From positions 1 through 64,000 of the forward strand of contig NZ_SUKF01000009.1 in the NCBI RefSeq assembly GCF_005047655.1: 64,000 nt of DNA, given 5' to 3'. The DNA comes from Sinimarinibacterium arenosum (GTDB lineage: Bacteria; Pseudomonadota; Gammaproteobacteria; Nevskiales; Nevskiaceae). Positions 33,537 through 40,922 of the stretch are shown one piece after another. The notes beneath the pieces are model-generated. The model saw only the letters and a program-made list of their open reading frames with translations. It had not been told where the DNA came from and made no database searches. Both the position numbers and the translations under genes were made by a program. Positions within the stretch are counted from its first letter, which is position 1. Every line of letters starts with the position of its first letter.

Positions 33537-34406
33537 ATGAACCGCACAGCCATTGCCCTTGTTGTCAGTTTGCTTGCACTCGGCGCGAGCGCGCCGTCTT
33601 CCTCGTCCAGTCCAGTGATCGGCGTCGGCGATCCCGCAGTGCTGCTGCTGAAGAACGAACTGGCGCAGATGCGTGAGGTCATCAGTCAGATGCAGCAAGC
33701 GCAGGCGCAGGTCGGCAGCTCGCAGCGCACGATGATGGATAGCGTGGTGCGCCAGGTGCAGACGCAGTCCGACCGCGACGTGCAAATGGAGGCCCTGCGC
33801 AACGAAATCGCCGCGCTCAAATCGGAACTTCGGGAGACGCAACAGGGGCTGGCGGGCCGGCGCTCTGGATCGCGCAGTGCGGCAGGGCGCTCCCCGCTGG
33901 AAACGACCGCTCCGGCGTCGCTGTCCGACGCCGCACCCGCTGCACCGGTGTATCACTCGCCGTTGGAGACCCCCCCGGCAGTCACCGCTTCACCGTCGCG
34001 CATCGAAACCTACTCGCCGCCGAGTGACTATCGCTCCCCACTGGATGCAGCGCCGGCCCAACCCGCTTCCAGCTCACCGCTGGCCGGGATGACGACGCCC
34101 GTGATCCGCACCAGCCCGGTTGAAACCTATTTCGCTGCGCCGAACGAGGACCCGATTCGCTCCCAACCTGGGGAGCGTCTGACGATCGTTTCCGCCGCGC
34201 CCTTGATGGCCGCAGGCACGGCATCCTCGCGCTGCACGTCCCTGCGGGAGGGATCCTCTGGCGCCTGGCGCGACGCCGTGAACCAGCTGTTGCCGGGTTA
34301 CGCGTATGAAGAGTACGACCGCGATCGGGCGATTGTGTGGACCTCCACACGGCAAGGGTCCGAGGGTTTCCGGGCCGACCAAATGATGAAGCAGCTCGGA
34401 TGCTGA
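33537..34406 (+). CDS. Exported coiled-coil protein with SPLE-type repeats
   Basis: 289 residues. Signal peptide about 1-19 (MNRTAIALVVSLLALGASA). A coiled coil of about 75 residues follows (LKNELAQMREVISQMQQAQAQ...EALRNEIAALKSELRETQQGL), then a Pro/Ser linker with five imperfect units starting S-P-[LV] (SPLETT, SPLETP, SPLDAA, SPLAGM, SPVETY). The C-terminal about 60 residues form a small domain (AWRDAVNQLLPGYAYEEYDRDRAIVWTS). The organisation resembles pilus or secretion-channel accessory proteins, but I cannot assign one. Paired with the lipoprotein 4 nt downstream. Confidence 0.65.
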   Translation: MNRTAIALVVSLLALGASAPSSSSSPVIGVGDPAVLLLKNELAQMREVISQMQQAQAQVGSSQRTMMDSVVRQVQTQSDRDVQMEALRNEIAALKSELRETQQGLAGRRSGSRSAAGRSPLETTAPASLSDAAPAAPVYHSPLETPPAVTASPSRIETYSPPSDYRSPLDAAPAQPASSSPLAGMTTPVIRTSPVETYFAAPNEDPIRSQPGERLTIVSAAPLMAAGTASSRCTSLREGSSGAWRDAVNQLLPGYAYEEYDRDRAIVWTSTRQGSEGFRADQMMKQLGC

Positions 34407-34410
34407 CGGC

Positions 34411-35034
34411 ATGAGCTTCGTGAACAACCGTGTGGGCCGGTCGCTGCTGGGTTCGGTGCTGGTGTGCGCGCTCTCCGGCTGCGCCGGGCTTTCTGACCCG
34501 ACGTTTGATTCCGAGTTGGGCTATGTCCCGACGTACAGCGAGCCGCGAGCAACGCAGAGCGTGCGGATCGTAGAATCCTCCGCCGTGCTCCGCCCGATTG
34601 CCTATCGCAATCGGCTTGAGAGCGGGGGCTGGGATGTCAGTTACGGAACGCGACGCAGCTCCACCGGAACGGCCACCGTGACGATCCCGTTTGGCGGCCC
34701 ACGCCAACGCAAGGAACCGTTTGTCGAATACTCCAGCAACGACTGGGGCGCGCTGTGGACCGCCGTCGGCTGCACAGTGTTCGATCTGGGGTCCACGTAT
34801 CACGCGATGAATCAGGGCGCTGAGGAAGGCAACCCGGTCCTGGGTCAGAAGTGGTCCACGATCATCGGCGTCAATCTGCTGAGCCTGGGCGCCGCCGCCT
34901 ACATGCTCTATGACAAGCCCGACCACCGCCAAACCGGCTGGCTCACTCTCGCAACGCCGCACTGTGTGGCCGGCGCCTACAACATGAAGCTCGCCGACGA
35001 TATGCGCACCGAGAATCAACAGTACGGTCGCTGA
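34411..35034 (+). CDS. Lipoprotein with two membrane-like segments
   Basis: 207 residues starting 4 nt after the previous stop. Lipobox LSGC at about residues 20-23 after a signal of the lipoprotein type. Later hydrophobic segments (ALWTAVGCTVFDLGSTYHAM and TIIGVNLLSLGAAAYMLY) suggest membrane insertion or a hydrophobic core. Cell-envelope partner of the exported coiled-coil protein; possibly a surface or transfer-related complex. No family recognised. Confidence 0.65.
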   Translation: MSFVNNRVGRSLLGSVLVCALSGCAGLSDPTFDSELGYVPTYSEPRATQSVRIVESSAVLRPIAYRNRLESGGWDVSYGTRRSSTGTATVTIPFGGPRQRKEPFVEYSSNDWGALWTAVGCTVFDLGSTYHAMNQGAEEGNPVLGQKWSTIIGVNLLSLGAAAYMLYDKPDHRQTGWLTLATPHCVAGAYNMKLADDMRTENQQYGR

Positions 35035-35037
35035 TCT

Positions 35038-35063
35038 GCGGGGCAGGGGCGCCTGCGTAGAGT
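35038..35063 (+). promoter_or_regulatory. Recurrent promoter module
   Basis: GCGGGGC 35038-35044, 13 nt, TAGAGT 35058-35063; serves the gene at 35154 (90 nt, unusually far, or an unrecognised earlier start). Confidence 0.6.
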
Positions 35064-35153
35064 GGGGTAACGGCCACGCCGGTCATGCCACTCGATTCTC
35101 CGATTGGCCGATCCGTCCGTGACGTGCCGCATCAGCGACTTCAGGAGCCCGAC

Positions 35154-35495
35154 ATGGTTGAGCAGATTGGTGAATATCGGTACAGCGTCACAACCCGACG
35201 GCCGCGTCGTGGCTGGCGTGGGACGATCGGGCACTGGCTACGGCAAATGGCGTGGCGCTTCGACCGGCAGGCTGTCATCGAAGTCAGTCTGAGTTCGACC
35301 CCGCCGGTGCCCGCGTCAATCCGGCAGGAATGTATCCGCAAGGGTCTCGACCACATGGCGCGGCTCTTTGAAGAAGCGGTGATCTACGAGACAACCGATC
35401 GTCTGCTGCGCGCCAAATGCCCAGGTCTTTTCGGTCCTGACTCGCCCTGCGTGTCAAGCAAAACCCTCAAACGACACGGGGGAGCGGCCGGCTAG
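35154..35495 (+). CDS. Hypothetical protein
   Basis: 113 residues from ATG 35154, 6 nt after AGGAG. RYSVTTRRPRRGWRGTIGHWLRQMAWRFD is strongly basic; the C-terminal half is helical (ECIRKGLDHMARLFEEAVIYETTDRLLRAKCPGLFG). Not recognised. Confidence 0.55.
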   Translation: MVEQIGEYRYSVTTRRPRRGWRGTIGHWLRQMAWRFDRQAVIEVSLSSTPPVPASIRQECIRKGLDHMARLFEEAVIYETTDRLLRAKCPGLFGPDSPCVSSKTLKRHGGAAG

Positions 35496-35531
35496 ACCCC
35501 GACGCCGCGCCGCCCGGTCATGGGTACTGTC

Positions 35532-35545
35532 TTGCGTATACGCAA
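35532..35545. promoter_or_regulatory. Perfect 14-bp palindrome, possible operator
   Basis: TTGCGTATACGCAA, perfectly self-complementary, in the gap before the gene at 35615. The left 11 bases recur as TTGCGTATACG at about 43375 in another intergenic region. Could be a dimeric repressor site. Confidence 0.4.
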
Positions 35546-35614
35546 TTTTCGGGGGTGGCGGGGCGCACTGTTTACAGCAAGAATGCCCCATCAAGTGCCC
35601 CCTGCAAGATCCTC

Positions 35615-36022
35615 ATGAAACTTAAAGACCGCCCAACTGCAGTTCATCGTCTGGAACTAAGTGAAATCCGCCACGCCATGGGCTTTGGGGTGTGCGCGGC
35701 ATTGGGCGGCGGAGCGGTGCTCCAGGCGGAGGTCTTTGTCCCAATCGCCAAGCTGGTCATGTGGGCCGGAATTCTTATCTTCGTGATCTCCGCGGCGCGC
35801 CTCCTCGCTCGGCGCGGTACGGCGCCGAACGACGACGTTCTTTTGACCCTTCGCGACGCGGAAGCAGTCGTAGAGACAGCGGCGGCGATGGGTGGCCGCG
35901 AGGTTCTTGCTTCGTTCATTGCCAGCCGAGGTCCTCTGACGTGTGCGCGAGTGAGTGAGCTGGAAGCGGAACTCGCGTCGGAGCGCGAGCGCAAATCACG
36001 GCGGCGGTCGGCGGCGCGGTGA
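35615..36022 (+). CDS. Small membrane protein
   Basis: 135 residues from ATG 35615. Two hydrophobic helices (about 23-40, GVCAALGGGAVLQAEVFV, and 44-64, AKLVMWAGILIFVISAARLL) with a basic loop after the second (ARRG), then a soluble helical tail ending RERKSRRRSAAR. The short N-terminus is cytosolic if the positive-inside rule holds. Function unknown. Confidence 0.55.
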   Translation: MKLKDRPTAVHRLELSEIRHAMGFGVCAALGGGAVLQAEVFVPIAKLVMWAGILIFVISAARLLARRGTAPNDDVLLTLRDAEAVVETAAAMGGREVLASFIASRGPLTCARVSELEAELASERERKSRRRSAAR

Positions 36023-36065
36023 GCGCAAGCTAGGCGTAGCCCGTCCCAATAGCCGGAGAACCTGA

Positions 36066-36266
36066 ATGGATGTGAACGTTTTCAGCTATCACCACGGTGC
36101 GGCGTTCAATCGCTGGCACGAGAGAATCATCGACTGCGCGACCGGATGTGGTCGCAAGACCACGATGACGGGAACAGGTCTGTGCGACCAGTGCTGGGAG
36201 GGCCAGCGGCGTGCGCAGTTGGCCGAGCAGCTGCGGCACTCCGAGCGCGACCGCTTCACGTCCTGA
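36066..36266 (+). CDS. Small zinc-finger-like protein
   Basis: 66 residues with four cysteines in C-A-T-G-C-G-R-K and C-D-Q-C-W spacing (about residues 23-44), a probable zinc knuckle of the kind common among short phage proteins. N-terminus MDVNVFSYHHGAAF is His-rich. Function unknown. Confidence 0.55.
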   Translation: MDVNVFSYHHGAAFNRWHERIIDCATGCGRKTTMTGTGLCDQCWEGQRRAQLAEQLRHSERDRFTS

Positions 36267-36292
36267 TCGGCGGGGCGTAACTTCACCCGCGT

Positions 36293-36318
36293 GTGGGGCG
36301 GTTGCTGGTGCATAGGGT
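36293..36318 (+). promoter_or_regulatory. Recurrent promoter module
   Basis: GTGGGGC 36293-36299, 13 nt, TAGGGT 36313-36318; serves the nuclease gene at 36350 (31 nt). Confidence 0.7.
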
Positions 36319-36349
36319 AGGGATATCGCCACCTACACCGAGACTCGCC

Positions 36350-37141
36350 ATGACTGCCAAAGCACCGCGCCTGACTGAGCTGAAAAAGCGCCAGCTGAGC
36401 CGTTCCAAGGTCGAGCTGTTCTGCCAGTGCCCGCAGTGCTTCTGGCTGAATGTCCGCAAGGGCGTTCGACAGGTCAGTGGACCGGCGTTCTCGCTGAACA
36501 TCGCGGTGGATGCCTTGCTGAAAAAGGAATTCGATGCCCTGCGCGCATCGGGGGCAGCGCACCCGCTGTTCACGCAGAACGGCCTCGACATGATCCCGTA
36601 TGCGGACCCGCGCTTGGCTCAGTGGACGAACAACTTTCAGGGCGTCCGCTGGACCGACCCCAAGACCGGCTGGACCCTCTATGGCGCAATTGACGATCTG
36701 TGGCTGGATCGTTCGCGCCTGACACTGCATCCTTCGGACTACAAGGCCACATCCAAGAAGGATGATCCGAACACCGAAAGCCTGTATCCGGGCTACGGGC
36801 GGCAGATGGAAATCTACACGTTCCTGCTGCGCCAGCAGGAGTTACCGTTTCCCGTTTCGGATCGCGGCTACTTCTACTATGTCAATGGCGACAAGACCCA
36901 CGCGGCATTCGATAACGTGCTCCAGTTTCGCAACATGCTGGTTCCGCGCGATGGCGACTCGGGCTGGGTGAAGGCAACCTTTCGCGCGGCGGTGGCCTGC
37001 GCCAGCAGCGACACGATTCCGGAGGCCGGCGCCACCTGTGAGTGGTGCAGCTACCGCGCCGCCGCCATGGCAGCACTGAGCCCGGCGCTGCCGATGCTCG
37101 CGACGGACGCGCCATCGAGTTCGGGGCTTCTGGCGGCCTAG
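36350..37141 (+). CDS. Cas4/RecB-like PD-(D/E)XK nuclease
   Basis: 263 residues from ATG 36350. The N-terminus SRSKVELFCQCPQCFWL matches the S-x-S-x-x-x-x-x-x-C-P opening of RecB/Cas4-family nucleases. Core catalytic motifs: GAIDDLWLD (Asp), LHPSDYKAT (the D-x-K strand) and GYGRQMEIYTFLL (Q-x-x-x-Y helix). C-terminal CEWCSY with the N-terminal cysteines could bind an Fe-S cluster, as in Cas4. It lies 2.4 kb upstream of the CRISPR array, but related nucleases are also common in phage recombination. Role in end-processing is likely; link to CRISPR unproven. Confidence 0.75.
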   Translation: MTAKAPRLTELKKRQLSRSKVELFCQCPQCFWLNVRKGVRQVSGPAFSLNIAVDALLKKEFDALRASGAAHPLFTQNGLDMIPYADPRLAQWTNNFQGVRWTDPKTGWTLYGAIDDLWLDRSRLTLHPSDYKATSKKDDPNTESLYPGYGRQMEIYTFLLRQQELPFPVSDRGYFYYVNGDKTHAAFDNVLQFRNMLVPRDGDSGWVKATFRAAVACASSDTIPEAGATCEWCSYRAAAMAALSPALPMLATDAPSSSGLLAA

Positions 37142-37172
37142 CCGCTCTCCGCAAGAAACAGCGGTTCTGGTT

Positions 37173-37198
37173 GCGGCGCTGGGCGCGGTGCATACGGT
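37173..37198 (+). promoter_or_regulatory. Recurrent promoter module, leaderless position
   Basis: GCGGCGC 37173-37179, 13 nt, TACGGT 37193-37198. The ATG at 37205 starts only 6 nt later, where transcription itself would be expected to begin. Confidence 0.65.
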
Positions 37199-37204
37199 AT
37201 CCCT

Positions 37205-37609
37205 ATGAGCACCCCCGCGCCCGCGCCGAAGATCCATCCCACGGTCATTCTGATCGATCGCGCGCAGAGCAAGAGCCCCGTAACGCGGATTGCCTATGCG
37301 GTGGAGTCGGCCACCCTCGAAGTGCAGTTCCGGGGAGACAAGTTTTACCAGTACGCGCTGGTCGACTATCCGACCTTCCACGCGTTGTGCCATGCCGACA
37401 GTGTCGGGGGCGCCGTGCGGAGTCTCCTGAAAGCCTACCCTCGTGTATCCGGCCCCCTGTCGGAACTATCCCGCAATGCCGTCAGTGTGCACACGATGCG
37501 GCGCCGCGATGTCCCTACGCAATCGGGGTACAGGGCGGCCCTGTTGGCGCACACGCCCGCGTTTGTTGCGGCGGTCGCTGCCTGGGACGCTACGGCGCTG
37601 TTCGGGTAG
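37205..37609 (+). CDS. KTSC-domain-like protein ending in the WxxxALFG tag
   Basis: 134 residues. SPVTRIAYAVESATLEVQF....YQYALVDYPTFHALCHADSVGGAV matches the KTSC pattern (S-x-I-x-x-I-x-Y, L-x-V-x-F, Y-x-Y-x-x-V, a helix, A-x-S-x-G), a small fold found in phage proteins and fused to lysyl-tRNA synthetases. The C-terminal AWDATALFG is the shared peptide. mRNA is probably leaderless given the promoter position. Confidence 0.7.
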   Translation: MSTPAPAPKIHPTVILIDRAQSKSPVTRIAYAVESATLEVQFRGDKFYQYALVDYPTFHALCHADSVGGAVRSLLKAYPRVSGPLSELSRNAVSVHTMRRRDVPTQSGYRAALLAHTPAFVAAVAAWDATALFG

Positions 37610-37744
37610 CGGCCGGACTCCAAACCGGCAGCGGTTGATGGTCAGTGCGGACCCTTGGATTCCACCTTTGCTGCGGTGTTCCTCGCGCGCATGGATGGCG
37701 GTTCCGCGTCGGATCGGCACGGCCGTGATGATCCTGGTGCGATC

Positions 37745-37770
37745 GCGGGGCGCGCTGGGCTGGCTAGGGT
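37745..37770 (+). promoter_or_regulatory. Recurrent promoter module
   Basis: GCGGGGC 37745-37751, 13 nt, TAGGGT 37765-37770; serves the gene at 37799 (28 nt). Confidence 0.75.
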
Positions 37771-37798
37771 CAAGCTTCCATTTCCTGCGGAGCTAGAC

Positions 37799-38224
37799 GT
37801 GCTGACTTTCGACGTGGTGTACGAGCGCCCGGCGGTGCTGTTGATGGGTTCCGTGGAAGAGCTGCAGGAGGTTCATGACGTTCTGCAGCGCGCCGCGGCG
37901 TCCTACGGCGGCTGCGATCCCTCGCATGTTGCCCTGACGCGTCTGGCCCATTCTGTTGCCGGCGCCGCGCCGGATGAGTGCAGCGCGGACACGCAACAGC
38001 TGCGCGTGTCCCTGGATGCGTTGAGCCTGATGGAACCGGTCATGGTGCTGGGCGAGTGGATGCACAAGGCCGGCACCGCAACTGCCGCGCATGCCGTTGC
38101 GGTGCGTCTACAGCGTGTCCTGATTGCCGCGCTGGAGTCGGTCGTTGCCACGGCGACCAACGGCATTCAGTCGTTGTTTCCGCACAGCGTGTTCGTGACG
38201 TCTGGTCCCCGGGTCCTTCACTAG
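37799..38224 (+). CDS. Hypothetical protein
   Basis: 141 residues from GTG 37799, chosen from GGAG 6 nt upstream and the promoter distance. Helical throughout (VEELQEVHDVLQRAAASYGG; VRLQRVLIAALESVVATAT). No motif recognised. Confidence 0.55.
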   Translation: MLTFDVVYERPAVLLMGSVEELQEVHDVLQRAAASYGGCDPSHVALTRLAHSVAGAAPDECSADTQQLRVSLDALSLMEPVMVLGEWMHKAGTATAAHAVAVRLQRVLIAALESVVATATNGIQSLFPHSVFVTSGPRVLH

Positions 38225-38232
38225 GCGCCCCG

Positions 38233-38258
38233 CGGGGGCGGTCGTGGACTCGTAGGGT
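38233..38258 (+). promoter_or_regulatory. Recurrent promoter module
   Basis: CGGGGGC 38233-38239, 13 nt, TAGGGT 38253-38258; serves the gene at 38291 (32 nt). Confidence 0.65.
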
Positions 38259-38290
38259 CGATATCACCAAGCCAATCACAGGGGTCACTG

Positions 38291-38971
38291 ATGACACTGC
38301 GCACTCTTCGCAGCAACGTATTTTCCGTCGCCGATCGCGAGGCCTTCATGTCCGCGCTTTCGGCACTGCCGTCGGTGCAAGCCGAGTGGGTCGATGACAA
38401 CCGGGTGTGTCTCTTCGACGGGCCCGACGCTGCGGTGTGGCCTGAGCTGGGCGCGACCGCAGATTCACCCGCTCTGGTCGACCTTGTGGCGCCGCACCTC
38501 CCGGAGGGTGAAGTCGCGATCTTCACCACCGCGGAGATCGACGGCCCGCTGAAACGTCCGACCTATGTGGGTGGCACTGCCTGCGCAATCAACCGCGAGG
38601 GTAGCCTCCGCCTCCTGGACACCGCCCAGATCAACGCGGCGGCCGTTGGACTGACGGATCGCTATCAGAGCGTCGAACAGCCGTGGGGCTCGCCATTGCA
38701 CCTGCAGCCTGGGGTGACATCGGTACATTGGCAGCGTGCCGGGGACGGGAGCGTGCGTGTGGTCTTTTCCTGCGAGACCAGCGACCCACTGCGCCTGTTG
38801 GTTGACGCCTTGTTCGAGGCGGGGGCCTCGCTGCAGCTGGAACCCTTGCCGGAAGACGAGTGGTCGCTGACCATCAAGCATGAGGGAGATCTTCTGCAGC
38901 GGGTGCTGCGCACCCTGGGGGCGCCGGCATCGCTTCCGGAGCGGCAGGCGTTCTCGCGGCGCGCGCACTGA
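38291..38971 (+). CDS. Hypothetical protein, paralogue of the gene at 17545
   Basis: 226 residues. The C-terminal third aligns with the protein at 17545 (RVVFS....LRLLVDALFEAGASLQLEPLPEDEWSLTIKHEGDLLQRVLRTLGA...PER). The N-terminal part adds about 40 residues (TLRSNVFSVADREAFMSALSALPSVQAEW) that look like a helix-strand unit. Two diverged copies on one element suggest an element-specific role. Confidence 0.6.
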   Translation: MTLRTLRSNVFSVADREAFMSALSALPSVQAEWVDDNRVCLFDGPDAAVWPELGATADSPALVDLVAPHLPEGEVAIFTTAEIDGPLKRPTYVGGTACAINREGSLRLLDTAQINAAAVGLTDRYQSVEQPWGSPLHLQPGVTSVHWQRAGDGSVRVVFSCETSDPLRLLVDALFEAGASLQLEPLPEDEWSLTIKHEGDLLQRVLRTLGAPASLPERQAFSRRAH

Positions 38972-38987
38972 CTCGGCGCGAGTCGAC

Positions 38988-39449
38988 ATGGCACAGCTAA
39001 TCCTGACGGATGAAGAGAAGGCGGCCGCCCTTTGGAGCGACCTGGACGACGCGGCGCTCGGGGCATTGGTGAGGAGCAAGATTGCGCTCATCACCGATAC
39101 CGCTGCCCAGCTCGACCGCGTAACGACCTTGGCGGCAGCGATGCTCTTTTGCTGCGCGGCGGCAGAGGAGAACGCCACCTCACTTGAGATGGAGGTCGCG
39201 GGACTCACGCAAGCGGGGCGGGCATTCGGCGACTGGAAAGTGGTTGCAACGCGGACCGCGCCGATGAGCGGCCTGCCGCGCACCGAACTCATCGACGTAC
39301 GCAGATGCAGGGTATGCGGCTGCACGGATGACGACTGCTCGCACTGCATCGAGCGCACCGGCGAGGCGTGTTACTGGGTCGCCGACGATCTGTGCAGCGC
39401 ATGCGCTGCCTCTCTTGGTGACCCGAACGGCAAACTGGCGCAAGCCTGA
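38988..39449 (+). CDS. Cysteine-rich zinc-ribbon-like protein
   Basis: 153 residues from ATG 38988. The C-terminal 45 residues contain eight Cys in CRVCGCTDDDCSHC...C.W...DLCSAC, a pattern typical of small zinc-binding modules in phage and plasmid proteins. The N-terminal about 90 residues are helical (LDDAALGALVRSKIALITDTAAQLDRVTTLAAA). It is the gene next to the CRISPR leader side, but nothing ties it to CRISPR function. Confidence 0.6.
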   Translation: MAQLILTDEEKAAALWSDLDDAALGALVRSKIALITDTAAQLDRVTTLAAAMLFCCAAAEENATSLEMEVAGLTQAGRAFGDWKVVATRTAPMSGLPRTELIDVRRCRVCGCTDDDCSHCIERTGEACYWVADDLCSACAASLGDPNGKLAQA

Positions 39450-39531
39450 CGACCTGCTGGCACTGCCTGCTGTGCGCGGTAGAATTCTGCACCCGGCGTT
39501 CCGCGCCACTTTTCATGGACTTGGTCTAAGT
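39450..39531 (+). promoter_or_regulatory. Candidate CRISPR leader
   Basis: 82 bases between the preceding stop and the first intact repeat. The orientation is inferred because the degenerate repeat is at the other end of the array. No clear promoter boxes are visible; the last 35 bases are more AT-rich than the surroundings. Confidence 0.45.
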
Positions 39532-40041
39532 GTGTTCTCCCCGCTCGCGGGGGTGATCGGCAGGCGTTCAATTACGTGGCCGGCGACCGCGTGTGTTCTC
39601 CCCGCTCGCGGGGGTGATCGGACAACTCAGCCATTAGACTGACACTATTTGAAGTGTTCTCCCCGCTCGCGGGGGTGATCGGCATGGCGACAAACTGCCA
39701 CGCTTGTGACCGATGTGTTCTCCCCGCTCGCGGGGGTGATCGGATGCTGGTTTCGACGGTGACGAGCACGTCCGCGTGTTCTCCCCGCTCGCGGGGGTGA
39801 TCGGAATCGACCCCAGAACCCAGGGTTCAAAGTCGTCGTGTTCTCCCCGCTCGCGGGGGTGATCGTTGGTAGAGCGTCGCCACTGGGTAGGGGGGTGCGT
39901 GTTCTCCCCGCTCGCGGGGGTGATCGGCACTTGTGGCATGCCCCCGCAATTCGGAGAGCGTGTCCTCCCCGCTCGCGGGGGTGATCGGGCCCGCCATCTG
40001 CTTAGCCGACAGCATCGACGGTGTTCTCCCCGTTCGCGGGG
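39532..40041 (+). CRISPR. Orphan CRISPR array, type I-E-like, 8 spacers
   Basis: Repeats of 29 bp, starting GTGTTCTCCCCGC and ending GGTGATCGG, with an internal CCCCGC / GCGGGG stem. Starts at 39532, 39593, 39654, 39715, 39776, 39838, 39899, 39960 and 40021. Spacers are 32 bp (33 for the fifth), so the period is 61, the type I-E geometry. Repeat 6 differs at its last base, repeat 8 has TGTCCTCC, and the ninth is intact only to 40041. No cas gene occurs in this window, so the array would need Cas proteins in trans. A minus-strand ORF here is a translation artefact of the repeats. Confidence 0.95.
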
Positions 40042-40061
40042 CTCCCTGTAATCGCTACGGT
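40036..40061 (+). promoter_or_regulatory. Recurrent promoter module built on the last CRISPR repeat
   Basis: GCGGGGC 40036-40042 is formed by the stem of the degenerate ninth repeat (T in place of C two bases before it) plus one base; 13 nt; TACGGT 40056-40061; serves the gene at 40093 (31 nt). Confidence 0.7.
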
Positions 40062-40092
40062 TGGGTCTGTCCCCCAACGCGTGGAGCCAATC

Positions 40093-40854
40093 ATGTCATC
40101 GCTTTCGTCTGTCGCCGAACCAACGCTTACTTCGGACACCAGCAGTTCGCGGCGCAAGCCCATCCCCGCGCCCGAGCAGCTTGCCCTGCAGTTTCGCGGT
40201 GGCCATCCGGACCACCCGCGAGAGGCCTGGCTTGACGACTGTGAAGGAGGCTTCACCGACAGCGGCTATTGGGAATGGGTGCGCGAGGCCCTTGAACGCT
40301 GCGGTGGCGACGTACCGGACGTTGGTGATGGTGGCAAGGCAGCGCACGACGAACAGCACTCGGCTCTCCTGGCGACACTTCGTGGTCAGTATTCGACGGC
40401 GGACTATCCGTCCGCGCTGCGATCGCTCATCGCCGAGGCCCAGGCTGAACAGCTTCGTGCCCTGCGTAAGAAGATGGCGAGCCTCGCTCCGGCGGTTCTC
40501 TCGCCGGGTGGCCTTGCGGTGTGGATCGACTGCGAGATTGCCGTGGAGGCATACAACGTGGTGTCGGCCGACTTCACCGTGGGCGTGAGCAATGTTGGCT
40601 TGCGCTCGCACGAAAGTCGCGATGAATTCTATGTAGACCCCGGTGCCGCTGATGACGTCCTCGATCTCATGGGCGTGGATTCGGCCATCCCGGATGTCTC
40701 GGAGCACGTGAGCGACTTCCTGTTCGATCTGATGGCGTATGCCGAGTTGGTGCGTGACATTTCGGACACCAACCTGGAAGGCTCTTTCACTCTGACGCCC
40801 GATGGACTGATTCCTGTGAAGGGCGTTGCGGGTCAGGCACCACAGGCGCTGTAG
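40093..40854 (+). CDS. Hypothetical protein sharing a GYWxWV motif with the gene at 7022
   Basis: 253 residues from ATG 40093. Near the N-terminus, HPDHPREAWLDDCEGGFTDSGYWEWVREALE repeats the C-terminal motif of the protein at 7022. The rest comprises a helical region (LIAEAQAEQLRALRKKMASL) and an acidic C-terminal domain. Single-gene unit immediately after the CRISPR array. Function unknown. Confidence 0.6.
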   Translation: MSSLSSVAEPTLTSDTSSSRRKPIPAPEQLALQFRGGHPDHPREAWLDDCEGGFTDSGYWEWVREALERCGGDVPDVGDGGKAAHDEQHSALLATLRGQYSTADYPSALRSLIAEAQAEQLRALRKKMASLAPAVLSPGGLAVWIDCEIAVEAYNVVSADFTVGVSNVGLRSHESRDEFYVDPGAADDVLDLMGVDSAIPDVSEHVSDFLFDLMAYAELVRDISDTNLEGSFTLTPDGLIPVKGVAGQAPQAL

Positions 40855-40857
40855 GGT

Positions 40858-40883
40858 GCGGGGCGCATCTCGGCGCGTAGGGT
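40858..40883 (+). promoter_or_regulatory. Recurrent promoter module
   Basis: GCGGGGC 40858-40864, 13 nt, TAGGGT 40878-40883; serves the pair at 40923 and 41150 (39 nt). Confidence 0.75.
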
Positions 40884-40922
40884 GAACTCAAGCCGGCACT
40901 TTTGCCGAAAACGGAGCCCCCA

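Noticed and set aside
35558-35577. GCGGGGC box before the gene at 35615
   Set aside because: The expected downstream position reads CAAGAA, which does not match the TA[GC]GGT box.
39634-40077. 147-residue minus-strand ORF with repeated DHPRERGEH / ITPASGENT segments
   Set aside because: It is the CRISPR array translated on the reverse strand; the repeat period of 61 gives shifting frames and no gene.
40852-40857. Additional TAGGGT just before the module at 40858
   Set aside because: No GCGGGGC-like box lies 13-14 nt upstream; it falls in the stop codon region of the 40093 gene.
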